From an uncultured Croceitalea sp. (GTDB lineage: Bacteria; Bacteroidota; Bacteroidia; Flavobacteriales; Flavobacteriaceae), in contig CANNDD010000013.1 of NCBI GenBank assembly GCA_947503285.1, positions 1-45,572 of the forward strand: DNA of 45,572 nt. The letters run 5' to 3'. The notes under the pieces were generated by a model, which saw only the letters and a list, made by a program, of their open reading frames with translations, did no database searches and was not told where the DNA came from. Every line of letters begins with the position of its first letter. Within the stretch, counting starts at the first letter, position 1. Positions 9,365-18,822 of the stretch are shown here, in pieces. The translations under genes were made by a program, and so were the position numbers.

Positions 9365-11362
9365 TTATTTAGAAGCATAATCTTTTTTGCCTTCTATTAA
9401 AAACAGCGCCAAATCGTCTGCAAGGAAATTGCCGGTATTGGAATTTGTGAAGACTACAAATCCCATTCCCAAATCCTCGTACATTCGGAACAGGCATTTG
9501 AAATCCCCACTATTTCCACTATGATAGAATAGTCTTCCAAATTCAGATTTGGAAAGGGCTATACCCAAGCCCATACCCTCCTCAGGATGATTTGTTTCCC
9601 TTCTATCGTCAGGAAACGGGGAATGTATCGTCATCATACTTTGATAGGTCTCTGGTTTTAGGCCCTTTCGCCCTAACAACGTGAACATAAAATCAGTATA
9701 TGCCAAGGCCTCAGTATGCAGGCTAAAGGCCATTTGCGCTTTTTTTGGGATCATACGTATGCTTGGGGTACCATCCATATGTCCCCTAGAAAACACCTTT
9801 CTGAGTTCGGGACTATCACTAAAATCCATACGCCCGATTTTTTGCGGTGTGATAAGCTCTTCCTTCAAAAGGGTTTCGATATCCTTATTCGTTAATTTTT
9901 CCATTACACGTTTCAGATATTCAAATGCCTCACCAGAATATCCGTAAGACTTTCCAGGTTCCCTGACCATATACATTCCCCAATTGGGCATTCCAGATTT
10001 ATGGGTCAATACGTGCCAAGCCGTCATGCTTTTATATTCAGGGTATTCCACCTCCAATTCATCAAATTTCAGGTATTCATGAAGTGGCCTGTGCAAATTG
10101 ATTACCTCACTTTCAGCAAGACGGTTCACTACAAATGAAAAAATAGGTTTGGTCATTGACGCGCCCTCGAAAAGGGTTTTCTCCGTAATCTTCTCACCGG
10201 TCATTAAATTTTGCACCCCATAGGTTTCGTAGTGCACGACCATTTTATCTTTGATAACGGCCAATGATACCCCGGGTATTTTGTAGAATTCCATATAGGC
10301 ATTTACAAATCGGTTCACTTTTATAACAATATCAGAGCCCGATTCGAACAGTTTTCCTTTATTCGAAATCAATTGCGGTGGCTCCATGACCTTTAGGCTA
10401 GCTGGGTTTTTCAATCGCCGTGGTTTCCCTTTTTCGAGAAGGATCGTATCTTTTCTGTTCGGTTCATATCGATAAACCTCAACCGGGCTTTTCCAATGGA
10501 ATCCCTCGGAAACAAGTACTTCATATGGCCCTTTAGGTAGATTGACCGAAAAATTTCCTAACGAATCCATTTCAACGTCGATTCTGAATGAATGGTCCTC
10601 GTTTGATTGAAAACGCACTGAAGAAGATAGCTCAATGGTTTTCTTATCCGTAATTTGACCGGAAACCTTTGACAATTTCCCATCTTTTGGCAATAACAAC
10701 ACATCACCCAAACATGCCGTACATTCGAACTTCAATGTTGCACTTTTTCCCCAAGTGAGCATTGTCGGGTATGCATTGACGTTATCTTTATCAAAGACCG
10801 CATAGTCAAAACCAAGTACCCTGCCTTCTTGTATAAAGCCCTCTAAATTGATTTTCCATTCATAAACCGTTACATTTCCCTCCCTTGATATTCCCAGTTC
10901 CACCGTGTCCCAGGTAGCGTTCAAGACCATCGGATCCCAGTTGCGTTCCTTCTCAACAAGCTTGCGTACATACTTATTGGCTTCATATGCTAAAACACCG
11001 GTAGGTTCAGGTTCATGTTTCGGGTCTATATAAAGTACCTGCATATCGTGGTTAAACCATTGGGGGTCTGCCCTATTTTCAAGATAGACATCATCTATTA
11101 TAGTGGTTGCAAGGTATAATGCCTGTTCCTTTACATTATATCCTATCACAAAAGAACCACTTAAATCCGCAATTCCCTCAAAGACAAAATCTTTCGGGTA
11201 GACGTTTAAATCATACTTAACGATGTCTTGGGGCCAATCCGTTAAAATACCATCTATTTTGATATTAGCGATTGGGTGGGCAATCGCAACTTTACCATTA
11301 TCTGCATTTGCGAACAACGTACAAGCCAAAAATGGAACTAAAAACAAAAGTGTTTTTCTCAT
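9365..11362 (-). CDS. Secreted serine hydrolase (beta-lactamase/PBP4* fold) with N-terminal CBM9-like domain
   Basis: The 665-residue protein starts with a signal peptide (cleaved near FANA-DN). Residues ~25-220 resemble the CBM9-like sugar-binding fold (KIDGILTDWP, YLATTIIDDVYLEN, FDYAVFDKD). Residues ~230-310 look like a carboxypeptidase-regulatory beta-sandwich (VSGQITDKKTIELSSSVRF). The rest is a class-C beta-lactamase-type domain: SxxK is SMTK with Ser402, the Tyr motif is YSG at about 475, and the third motif is HSG at about 614. These enzymes include esterases and D-amino-acid peptidases as well as true beta-lactamases. The usual YxN motif is replaced by YSG, so beta-lactam hydrolysis should not be assumed. 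The linked carbohydrate-binding-like domain suggests attack on a surface glycan or glycopeptide. The gene is in an operon with its two neighbours (14- and 12-base gaps). Confidence 0.87.
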   Translation of the reverse strand: MRKTLLFLVPFLACTLFANADNGKVAIAHPIANIKIDGILTDWPQDIVKYDLNVYPKDFVFEGIADLSGSFVIGYNVKEQALYLATTIIDDVYLENRADPQWFNHDMQVLYIDPKHEPEPTGVLAYEANKYVRKLVEKERNWDPMVLNATWDTVELGISREGNVTVYEWKINLEGFIQEGRVLGFDYAVFDKDNVNAYPTMLTWGKSATLKFECTACLGDVLLLPKDGKLSKVSGQITDKKTIELSSSVRFQSNEDHSFRIDVEMDSLGNFSVNLPKGPYEVLVSEGFHWKSPVEVYRYEPNRKDTILLEKGKPRRLKNPASLKVMEPPQLISNKGKLFESGSDIVIKVNRFVNAYMEFYKIPGVSLAVIKDKMVVHYETYGVQNLMTGEKITEKTLFEGASMTKPIFSFVVNRLAESEVINLHRPLHEYLKFDELEVEYPEYKSMTAWHVLTHKSGMPNWGMYMVREPGKSYGYSGEAFEYLKRVMEKLTNKDIETLLKEELITPQKIGRMDFSDSPELRKVFSRGHMDGTPSIRMIPKKAQMAFSLHTEALAYTDFMFTLLGRKGLKPETYQSMMTIHSPFPDDRRETNHPEEGMGLGIALSKSEFGRLFYHSGNSGDFKCLFRMYEDLGMGFVVFTNSNTGNFLADDLALFLIEGKKDYASK

Positions 11363-11376
11363 GATGACAGTATTGA

Positions 11377-12486
11377 TTACGGTTCAACTCTTGCTATAAA
11401 ACCCCAATTCGTATGTTGGTGCCTGCCCAAGTACTTAAAACCCTTACCAAAGAAAGCAGCGTCTCCTTCTGTAATGACAACAAGCTCATTCTTACCTTTT
11501 TTCAAAGGAAGCCCGATAGAAAAAGTACCATCAAAGACCCGTTCGAACCTTATTTTTTTATATGCAAAGACAGCATTACCGTTTAAAATTATCTTAACGC
11601 GGCCCACGAAATCAAAATGTAGGTTTTTGACGGATTCATACTCGGCTTCTATAGTGGTCTTAGCGACTAAGATTCCTTTCGGGTGTTCAAAGTATTGGGA
11701 GAAATTCACGTAGGCGTCTGGGGGTGTATTAATGGCTTTCCATTCATTTTGGGCGTCCGCTAATTTTAAGATAGCATCATAATGCCCAACTATGGTATCC
11801 CTATTGAATTGCTTTGAAATTTGCCATTTCGTTAAAAAGCCTTCTTCGGATAGGGGCTTTGCCTCAATTTCAGCTTCCGATAAGGGTAGGTACGTTATGT
11901 TCGCAAAATAGGATGGACCGAATAAACTTCTGAGCAAAAGCTTTCCACCATCAATTGGATTATCTAAAATGGAAATATCCATTTTTGGTTCGGGGTCATT
12001 ATTGACAAAGACCTTCAAGTTTTTTCCCCTGACTTCAAAAGCAGCATGAAACCATTCTAGGGACTGTATGGCCGCAGTGGTCTCATACACTGGATAATTA
12101 TAAAAAACCCAGCTTAGTGCACCATTATAAACAGGAATATATTGGATAGCCTCTTTGGTATTACCCATTTGTGGCCTGAAGTATATGAACTGATAGTTAA
12201 GTCCATCTTTGGCATGAAATCCCAGTCCTGACATCACCTTTCCGGCAATATCCATTTCCACCCTAAAATTTTTGATTTTCAAGTCATTCAACAAGGCCAT
12301 CGAACGGCCTGCACCATCCAATTTCAAAGCCTGCTTTCCTTTGAAAAGGGTATCACTTACGACCACTTTTTCATTGTCATCCGAATAGACGGCATATGAT
12401 CCTGGGTCGAAAATTGATTGTTGGGCATTGCCAAATAGTATTGACAACGATGCAATAAATAGTAACTTAGTGTAACGGATTCTCAT
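11377..12486 (-). CDS. Secreted concanavalin A/LamG-like protein of unknown substrate
   Basis: The 369-residue protein has a signal peptide ending near FGNAQQ. Residues ~25-195 show the alternating strand pattern of a LamG/concanavalin-like jelly roll (FRVEMDIAGKVMSGLGFHAKD, EWFHAAFEVRGKNLKVFVNN). The C-terminal part (about 250-369) resembles a galactose-binding-like beta-sandwich (VNFSQYFEHPKG, VKIILNGNAVFAYKKIRF). No catalytic motif is visible. As the first gene of the minus-strand operon with the serine hydrolase and alpha/beta-hydrolase genes, it may be a glycan-binding partner. The divergent gene at 12609 encodes a membrane-anchored HTH-like protein with a similar LamG-like outer domain, so the two may be functionally linked. 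Confidence 0.75.
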   Translation of the reverse strand: MRIRYTKLLFIASLSILFGNAQQSIFDPGSYAVYSDDNEKVVVSDTLFKGKQALKLDGAGRSMALLNDLKIKNFRVEMDIAGKVMSGLGFHAKDGLNYQFIYFRPQMGNTKEAIQYIPVYNGALSWVFYNYPVYETTAAIQSLEWFHAAFEVRGKNLKVFVNNDPEPKMDISILDNPIDGGKLLLRSLFGPSYFANITYLPLSEAEIEAKPLSEEGFLTKWQISKQFNRDTIVGHYDAILKLADAQNEWKAINTPPDAYVNFSQYFEHPKGILVAKTTIEAEYESVKNLHFDFVGRVKIILNGNAVFAYKKIRFERVFDGTFSIGLPLKKGKNELVVITEGDAAFFGKGFKYLGRHQHTNWGFIARVEP

Positions 12487-12608
12487 TTTGATTGTCTTTG
12501 TTCATATGAAATCGAAGCTATCAATACTTTGGTTTTGGACAGGGTCATTTTCAAACCATTTTCCGTTCATTTTTGGCCCACCACGACAAAACACTGAAAA
12601 TCAACAGA

Positions 12609-13919
12609 ATGACGCAATCCGATAAGGCACTTTTAGCAGAAATCAAAAAAAAAATCGCTAGGGATGCCAGGCTACAGGACGCTGCGATTTGGTCTCAAAA
12701 AGACTTTGATTTTCTATCTTTTTTCATTGAGGAGAAAACAGCCTGTAGGTTAAGCATATCAACCTTAAAAAGGATTTGGTCGAATGACCACCAACGTCTT
12801 CCGCATATATCGACTTTGGATGCCCTATCAAAAACCGCGTTCGATAAAAATTGGAAGCACCTTAAAGCAGCCTCTCTACCACATCTTGTTACCGAGAAAG
12901 ACGATACGGCCAAAAACACCATTTCGGGGCAAGAAAAAAAGGCGAAAAAAATAGTAATAGCATTACTATTGGCAATCCCCATTACCTTGATTTTAATTGG
13001 GGGGACCAAAACACTTCAAAAAAAACAGCAGAACGGGCAAGAAATGCCCGATATCATCTTTAAGCATAGAAAGACACTTGAAAATAAATTACCGAATACC
13101 GTTGTTTTTGACTATGACATTGAACAAATCGACGCCGATCGCTTTTTTTTACAACAGAGTTGGGATACGTCTAGAAAGGTTGAGATCTTCAAGGGAACCA
13201 AACAACGAACTGATATCTACTATGTACCCGGTTATTTTACGGCAAAACTCTTTGCCGACGATGAAATCGTCAAAGAAATCCCAGTTCATGTCGTTTATGA
13301 AGATTGGTTCATGGCGGCAAGACAGCCAATGTCAACGATTATAACGTTTGATCAACATCTTTGGTTAAACAAGAACCATTTAGGTATAGCAACTGAAACA
13401 CTTGAAACTAAAGGTATTGACCTCAATAAAGAATTTCAGTTGGCATATTATTATGTCAAGGACTTTGAGGTCGATGGGGACAACCTTTTTTATAAGACCT
13501 CGTTTCATATGAATGCCCTCGAAAGTGTGGATTGCCCAATGGCAAACTTCCATCTTCAGGGTACAACAGGTTATTATTGGATCATGATCGGAAACCAAGG
13601 CTGCGGAAGTGAGGTTTATCTTCGAACCGGGGATACCTCACACAACGGAAAAACCCAAGATCTAACCAATCTCACGACCAATATATACGAATGGAACGAA
13701 TTGGAAATTCGTACCTCAGATAAGAAAGTTCAACTGCTATTGAATGGAACGGAAGTATTTTCTACATCGTATGAAGACCCCATTGGAAAAATCATGGAAA
13801 TCAGTTATTTCTTTAACGGACCGGGAATGATAGACGATGTCGAACTAAAAAATGAACTAGGTGAAATCAAGTTCTTTGACGACCTGGAAAACGATTTAAA
13901 TGAAAGAACGCTCCAGTAA
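12609..13919 (+). CDS. Membrane-anchored protein: cytoplasmic HTH-like domain, one TM helix, periplasmic PKD/LamG-like domains
   Basis: I start at the ATG at 12609; an in-frame TTG at 12573 would add twelve poorly coded residues. The N-terminal ~95 residues (WSQKDFDFLSFFIEEKTACRLSISTLKRIW ... STLDALSKTAFDKNWKHL, quoted in parts) resemble a helical N-terminal module that I recall from other Bacteroidota proteins and that looks like a DNA-binding helix-turn-helix; this recollection was not checked by search. A single hydrophobic helix (IVIALLLAIPITLILIGG, about 110-130) follows. The outer part begins with a PKD-like stretch (NTVVFDYDIEQIDADRFFLQ) and ends in a LamG-like jelly roll (YEWNELEIRTSDKKVQLLLNG). 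The layout suggests a one-component transmembrane regulator, like ToxR or CadC in concept, that senses a ligand outside and acts on DNA inside. The divergent secreted-hydrolase operon is the obvious candidate target. DNA binding is inferred. Confidence 0.7.
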   Translation: MTQSDKALLAEIKKKIARDARLQDAAIWSQKDFDFLSFFIEEKTACRLSISTLKRIWSNDHQRLPHISTLDALSKTAFDKNWKHLKAASLPHLVTEKDDTAKNTISGQEKKAKKIVIALLLAIPITLILIGGTKTLQKKQQNGQEMPDIIFKHRKTLENKLPNTVVFDYDIEQIDADRFFLQQSWDTSRKVEIFKGTKQRTDIYYVPGYFTAKLFADDEIVKEIPVHVVYEDWFMAARQPMSTIITFDQHLWLNKNHLGIATETLETKGIDLNKEFQLAYYYVKDFEVDGDNLFYKTSFHMNALESVDCPMANFHLQGTTGYYWIMIGNQGCGSEVYLRTGDTSHNGKTQDLTNLTTNIYEWNELEIRTSDKKVQLLLNGTEVFSTSYEDPIGKIMEISYFFNGPGMIDDVELKNELGEIKFFDDLENDLNERTLQ

Positions 13920-14264
13920 ACTTGACGTTTTTTGTAGGGAAACCACTCCGTTCTCATTGCGGCAGGATTTATGAACGTTGTATACTACCCAAATCTACTT
14001 GAAGTCCCTCCCCAATAATATTCTTTATAATTACAATCAGCAATCCATAGCGGTGATTTTAGATTAAATATTGTTGGCCAAAGTGAATATCAAAAAGTTT
14101 CATATGAACAGACTTGTATTTAAAACCTTCGTTTCTTGAAACTCTTGAGCTAAATGTTGTAAAAGATGGTAGTCGATTGATTTTGTATTTGAATAATAGT
14201 AGATCGGGATGGGTTCGCAATTATATGGACATTAAGCTTACTACAATTTATTATTTATAGCACT
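13920..14264. other. Intergenic region, possibly with a gene remnant
   Basis: This 345-base spacer lies between the HTH-like gene and the end of the GH3 gene. A frame on + from 14108 to a TAG at 14258-14260 is open for 50 codons without a usable ATG. It reads like real protein (LELNVVKDGSRLILYLNN, SGWVRNYMDIKL) and may be the tail of a decayed gene. I recognise no family and see no RNA gene. Confidence 0.3.
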
Positions 14265-16214
14265 TCAATAACTTAAACCATATCCAAACGGGTATAACGG
14301 ATTTTCGGAATCATAAGGTACATCTTCCAACTGGTTTTCAACGGCTTTCATTGAAGAGGGAATCTCAATAGGAAGTTTTCCATTCGGGTTGAATTTCCCT
14401 AAGATCAAATCCATAATGATCTCTTCCGAAGAAAAGAAATCTGCGATTACCGCTTGGCTTGCCTTATTGATTTCAGGTACCACAGGAGGGCGGTCTATGG
14501 TCAATACCGTAATGGTAGGTTTCAAGGCGATTAGCTTTAAGAGATTATCCTTCTCTTCTTTAGGAAAGTCTAAACGTCCCTGTTTGAAAAAACGCTCTAA
14601 AATGGCACCATCACTCGGCTCAAAAGGTGTGTTTAGTTTCAATACAATACAATCAGCGTATTCAGGATTTTTTACACGCTCGATATCGAAATACTCAAAA
14701 TCATCACTAAATCCTTGTAAGTAAACTTTACTCTTTTTATTCAGGGGAAGAATACCGCTATTGTTCTTTAGCAAGGTTAGGGAACTTCGTTGCGCTTCCT
14801 TTCCTTTATTAATAAAACTTTTTTGTCGTAGAAGACGAGCGTTGCCTTCATCAAGATAGGGGTTATCGAACAATCCCAAATTGAATTTATCCCTCAATAT
14901 CCGCCGGACGGATACATCCAATCTTCTTTCCGGAATTTTACCTTCCTCGACCAACTCAACAACCGATTCAGGCAGCGATTCGCCTCCGAACATATCACAA
15001 CCGGCATTCAGCACTTTGGCTATTTTTTCTTTTGGAGTCGTGTTTTCCATACCCCAGTCTGAAGCGGGTTTTACAAACATATCGCTAATAATTCCCCAGT
15101 CAGTGCACACCACTCCATCGTAGCCATATTCATTCCTGAGTAATTCCGTAATAATCTCTTTGTTGAACCCGAACGCCACTTCTTCTGAGGTTTGCCCGAC
15201 AGGTATTCCGTAATAGGGCATTATTTGAGCGGTTTTGGCCTTTATGGCCGATTCAAAAGGAATTAAGTGATATTTAAAATTATTTCCGGGATAAACCTGT
15301 TGTTTCCCATTTTCAAAATGTGCGTCCCAACCATCTTTTTGGGGTCCACCGCCAGAAAAATGCTTTGTCATACAGGCCACACTTTCATGATTTAAACTAT
15401 CTCCCTGAAACCCTTCAATATAGGCTGCCGTCATTTGGGCACTCAAGAAAGCATCTTCACCAAAAGTATGGCTAATACGCGCCCATCTAGGTTCAGTTGC
15501 CAAGTCTGCCGTAGGGTGCAGCGCCAAACGGATACCCATCGCACGGTATTCTTGATTTGCAATTTTGGCGAATTCCCGTACCAAATTGAAATCACGTGTT
15601 GCTGCCAGACCAAGCGGGGAAGGCCACTCCGAAAAAAGATTTGATTCGATTCCTGCGCCAGGATTGTCACGTACTCCATGCCTAGGATCGGAAGCAATAG
15701 TTACCGGTATGCCGAGCCTAGTTCGTTCCGCAAGCTTTTGAATGTTGTTGTTCCATCGTATTAAAACCTGAGGGTCATCTGGTGATTGAATAATATTGAA
15801 GTGGTTCATTTTTTTTGCCGCTACATAGGTCGAGTTGGCTTCAAAGGCAAATGTTATGGGGTCTTTGAAACTAGGGGTTTCACTTAATGCACCATCGGGA
15901 TTCATCGCAATCATGTTGATAAACATGAGCCCAGCTTTTTCATCTAAGGTCATTTGTGATAAGAGATTATCGATTCTATCTTCAACGGTTTGCCTTTTAT
16001 CTTCATAAATATCAAGTTTCCCATTTTTGTTTAAATCCCTATACCTAAAAGTGTCCGCGGTCAATTCCAGTGCCGGATTTCCAAGACGTTCCATATTGCT
16101 ATTGGAGACGGCGTTCCATTTGATATAATATCCACCAAGAACAATACCACCTAATAAAATAATCCCTAGAATGATATATCCGAAAATCTTTCCAATTTGC
16201 TTTGATTTTTTCAT
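14265..16214 (-). CDS. Glycoside hydrolase family 3 enzyme, membrane-anchored or exported
   Basis: I start at the ATG at 16214 (MKKSKQIGKIF); a longer frame to 16283 adds 23 unlikely residues before a normal N-terminal hydrophobic segment (residues ~9-30). This gives 649 residues. An EF-hand-like loop DLNKNGKLDIYED sits at about 60-72. The GH3 barrel is recognised by TLDEKAGLMF, the KHF site (Lys284-His285), and the nucleophile motif VVCTDWG with Asp372. The C-terminal alpha/beta domain ends with the typical PFGYGLSY. Family members cleave terminal beta-linked glucose or related sugars; the exact sugar cannot be told. It follows the TolC gene of the efflux operon after about 90 bases, on the same strand, but that spacing leaves co-transcription uncertain. 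Confidence 0.9.
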   Translation of the reverse strand: MKKSKQIGKIFGYIILGIILLGGIVLGGYYIKWNAVSNSNMERLGNPALELTADTFRYRDLNKNGKLDIYEDKRQTVEDRIDNLLSQMTLDEKAGLMFINMIAMNPDGALSETPSFKDPITFAFEANSTYVAAKKMNHFNIIQSPDDPQVLIRWNNNIQKLAERTRLGIPVTIASDPRHGVRDNPGAGIESNLFSEWPSPLGLAATRDFNLVREFAKIANQEYRAMGIRLALHPTADLATEPRWARISHTFGEDAFLSAQMTAAYIEGFQGDSLNHESVACMTKHFSGGGPQKDGWDAHFENGKQQVYPGNNFKYHLIPFESAIKAKTAQIMPYYGIPVGQTSEEVAFGFNKEIITELLRNEYGYDGVVCTDWGIISDMFVKPASDWGMENTTPKEKIAKVLNAGCDMFGGESLPESVVELVEEGKIPERRLDVSVRRILRDKFNLGLFDNPYLDEGNARLLRQKSFINKGKEAQRSSLTLLKNNSGILPLNKKSKVYLQGFSDDFEYFDIERVKNPEYADCIVLKLNTPFEPSDGAILERFFKQGRLDFPKEEKDNLLKLIALKPTITVLTIDRPPVVPEINKASQAVIADFFSSEEIIMDLILGKFNPNGKLPIEIPSSMKAVENQLEDVPYDSENPLYPFGYGLSY

Positions 16215-16307
16215 CTGTTCAAATTTTATTGTTTTTAATCGGTCAGATGTAATTCGCCATTGAAAATTTCGGTGGGTATCCAAAATTGTTATGGCTCATT
16301 TCATAAC

Positions 16308-17654
16308 CTAAAAGTTTATCAAATCTTGCAACCTCCCTAAAGTGTTATACTTTTCAAGAATAGCCCCCCAGAATTGTATTCTCTTTTGAAAAAGTTCACT
16401 ACTGGTCTTTTGTACCAATAGTTCTTGTTCATTAAGTTCATAAGCGTTGGCTTTGCCGTTGGATAGCCGGGCCTGATAAAGGGATACGTTCTCTTTTTGT
16501 AAAGCTAGGTTCTGTTCAAGGAAATCCATTTCCTTTTGCAACGACTCTAAAGTAAGGTCAAGTCGTTTGTTTTCAAAACGAGTGGTGTTCATCTCTTCGA
16601 GCAACTGTTGTTCTTTTATACGTTGTTCTCCCCGTAGTCTAGCCACCTTACTTGATGCCCCATCAGCGCTCAATATGGGTAGCTTCATTGAAATACCTAG
16701 AAAACTATTTCCGAACCAGGTGTTCGGTTCAAAAGGGCTTAAGTTTTGACTGAATTGATTGGCGCCGTAGAAAGCATCAAAAGAAATCTTTGGAAGGCGT
16801 GCGGTTTTTAGGGTTTTTATTTGTTGCCCAAGCAGTTTGTTCTCGTTTTTTAGTATTTCGATTTCGGTGGTTTCCTTATCAGAAGGAATCTCCTTTTCTT
16901 TCTCCGCAAAAAGCTGATTTATTTCCCGATACTGGTTCCCAGCAATATTGGGAAGGTGATCTGACCCCATTAAAAAAGCTAGATTGTAACGCTCCGTATT
17001 GGCTCGATCAACTATAGTAGTCAACACGGACTTCGTATTGTTGTGATTTATTCTTGCGGTGTTAAAGTCCATCTTCAATATTCGGCCCTTTTCATATCCG
17101 TTCAAAATTAGTTTCAAAGAATTGTAGGTTCGGAGTGTATCCAATATGGCCGATTTCACTTCATACTCACGCTGAGACAGCAGAATATAAGACTCCGTTA
17201 CTTTATACAGCACCTCTTCTTTCGAACTTTCTTCCTCGAGCGCATAAATATTTTGATTGATACGGCTTTCCTTTATTTTAGAGCTGGCCTTTAAGTCGAA
17301 CAATGGCTGCTCTAGGGTTATCCCCAAGTCTTGTTGCCATTCGGTGCCGAACTGCAATTCGAGAAAGTCTCCGCCATTGTCCATGGCACCTATTCCCCCT
17401 AGTTCTCTGGGTACCAATGAAGTCGGTATAATTGCATTGTATCTATAGGCATATGAAACCCCTATTTTAGGACCATATGCTGATTTCGCGGCCATAATAT
17501 CAAAGACCCCATTCTCGCTCTTTAGCTTGGCAGCCTTGTAAGTTGGTCTTTCATTTAAGGCAATCTCAATACATTCCTGTAAAGAGAGTCCTGATTGCTG
17601 AGCACTGCCGATTCCAGTTATGAATAAAAAAAGTAAGGGTAGTATCGATTTCAT
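16308..17654 (-). CDS. TolC-family outer-membrane efflux channel
   Basis: The 448-residue protein has a signal peptide ending near GSAQQ and two long coiled-coil-rich halves typical of TolC (SLQECIEIALNERPTYKAAKLKS near the start; LEQNLALQKENVSLYQARLSNGKA and ELNEQELLVQKTSSEL near the end). It would form the outer-membrane duct of a tripartite pump. It is the last of four consecutive pump genes (ATPase, adaptor, permease, channel) transcribed from 20483 downwards, with a 17-base gap from the permease. Length and domain order fit the family. The exported substrate is unknown; the set resembles DevBCA-TolC and MacAB-TolC exporters. Confidence 0.9.
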   Translation of the reverse strand: MKSILPLLFLFITGIGSAQQSGLSLQECIEIALNERPTYKAAKLKSENGVFDIMAAKSAYGPKIGVSYAYRYNAIIPTSLVPRELGGIGAMDNGGDFLELQFGTEWQQDLGITLEQPLFDLKASSKIKESRINQNIYALEEESSKEEVLYKVTESYILLSQREYEVKSAILDTLRTYNSLKLILNGYEKGRILKMDFNTARINHNNTKSVLTTIVDRANTERYNLAFLMGSDHLPNIAGNQYREINQLFAEKEKEIPSDKETTEIEILKNENKLLGQQIKTLKTARLPKISFDAFYGANQFSQNLSPFEPNTWFGNSFLGISMKLPILSADGASSKVARLRGEQRIKEQQLLEEMNTTRFENKRLDLTLESLQKEMDFLEQNLALQKENVSLYQARLSNGKANAYELNEQELLVQKTSSELFQKRIQFWGAILEKYNTLGRLQDLINF

Positions 17655-17671
17655 TTTTTGCAGGTTTTGAA

Positions 17672-18805
17672 TTAACGAAAAACAGAAGCAGGTTCGACCC
17701 CTTTGATTCTTTTAAGGGCAAATGCCGAACTTCCCATGGAAATCGCAATTATTACGGCGAACATTCCCAGTACGGTTAATGGTGATAGGGTGAAAATGAG
17801 CCCTGTATTGGCAACCCCTTTTCTGAACAGTTCCAATAAGATAAAGGCAATGACAAAACCTACCACAGCAAATAGAAATGCCTGTGTAAGAATTAGTTTT
17901 CTGATATGACTATTTTTTGCTCCAATCGCTTTCAACGTTCCATAATCTCGTAACCGGTCCAATGCGCTAGAGTAAAGCGTTAACCCAATTATAAAAAAGC
18001 CAGAAATCAGGGCGAAAACAATCAAGGAGCCGGTGCTGACGGCGATACCACTGGAAGACAATACGGTTGAAATCGTACTCTCTTTCAAATCCTCGACAGG
18101 CCATGCCCTTACTCCCGAAAGTGTTCCGTTGATGTTGTCCACCACCTGTTTTACCGTAAAATCATTGGTGACATTTACCAAAATGCCGTTAATGCTAGTT
18201 GATGGGATATTGCCATAAAATCGTGCCCTTTCTATGGTGGTATAGGCAATAGGCGCACCAAATCCCCTTACCCCATTGGTCTGTACGGTGATTTTGGCCT
18301 GTTTCCCATTGATTTCGAGGGGTGTTCCTGGTTCTGTAGTTCCGCCAAGGGTCTCCGAATCAAAGAAATCTGAACTTATGGCCAAATCTTGTTGTAAATC
18401 AGCTTGGTTTCCCTGTTTTATATTCTCCATTTTAGGACCAGCTGGAAAATTGGGTCCCTCACTCCCAATCAATAATAAGCTCGCCGTGGACCCACTTGGG
18501 TAGGTGGCGCTTCCACCTGCAAGTACTATGGGATGTGCTTCTTTCACTCCTACAATACTGCGAACCTCGTTCAACTTTCGTATATCTAACCTACCCAATT
18601 GATTGATATCCGTAGAACTTTCATCAATGACCCAAATCTGTGCGTTCGAATTTTTAGCCGTAGTAACCATTAGTCCCGTCAAAAAATTCAAGATGCCCAA
18701 TTGTTGCCCAATCAAGAAGGTACTGATAATGATGCCTATGGTAACACCTATGCTTTTGGCTTTGTCAAAGCGGATAAATCGAATGGCCGTGGATAGTATG
18801 AACAT
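17672..18805 (-). CDS. FtsX/DevC-like ABC transporter permease
   Basis: The 377-residue protein has the four-helix layout of FtsX-type permeases. One TM segment near residues 17-45 (IGVTIGIIISTFLIGQQLG) is followed by a periplasmic domain of about 200 residues and then three TM segments: LIVFALISGFFIIGLTLYSSAL, a second at FLFAVVGFVIAFILLEL and a third at LTVLGMFAVIIAISMGSSAFAL. The sequence RDYGTLKAIGAKNSHIRKLI is the conserved cytoplasmic coupling loop of FtsX permeases. The single-ended layout, with an HlyD adaptor and ATPase encoded separately, fits DevC better than the fused MacB. The operon position is between the adaptor (17-base gap) and TolC. Confidence 0.88.
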   Translation of the reverse strand: MFILSTAIRFIRFDKAKSIGVTIGIIISTFLIGQQLGILNFLTGLMVTTAKNSNAQIWVIDESSTDINQLGRLDIRKLNEVRSIVGVKEAHPIVLAGGSATYPSGSTASLLLIGSEGPNFPAGPKMENIKQGNQADLQQDLAISSDFFDSETLGGTTEPGTPLEINGKQAKITVQTNGVRGFGAPIAYTTIERARFYGNIPSTSINGILVNVTNDFTVKQVVDNINGTLSGVRAWPVEDLKESTISTVLSSSGIAVSTGSLIVFALISGFFIIGLTLYSSALDRLRDYGTLKAIGAKNSHIRKLILTQAFLFAVVGFVIAFILLELFRKGVANTGLIFTLSPLTVLGMFAVIIAISMGSSAFALKRIKGVEPASVFR

Positions 18806-18822
18806 AGCTTTTGGTACTTTAC

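Noticed and set aside
9365-11362. Calling the serine hydrolase an antibiotic-resistance beta-lactamase
   Set aside because: The fold motifs are present, but the large CBM9-like N-terminus and altered YSG motif point to another substrate.
16215-16283. Longer N-terminus of the GH3 enzyme
   Set aside because: The extra 23 residues precede a normal hydrophobic N-terminal segment and are not plausible as mature sequence; the ATG at 16214 is preferred.
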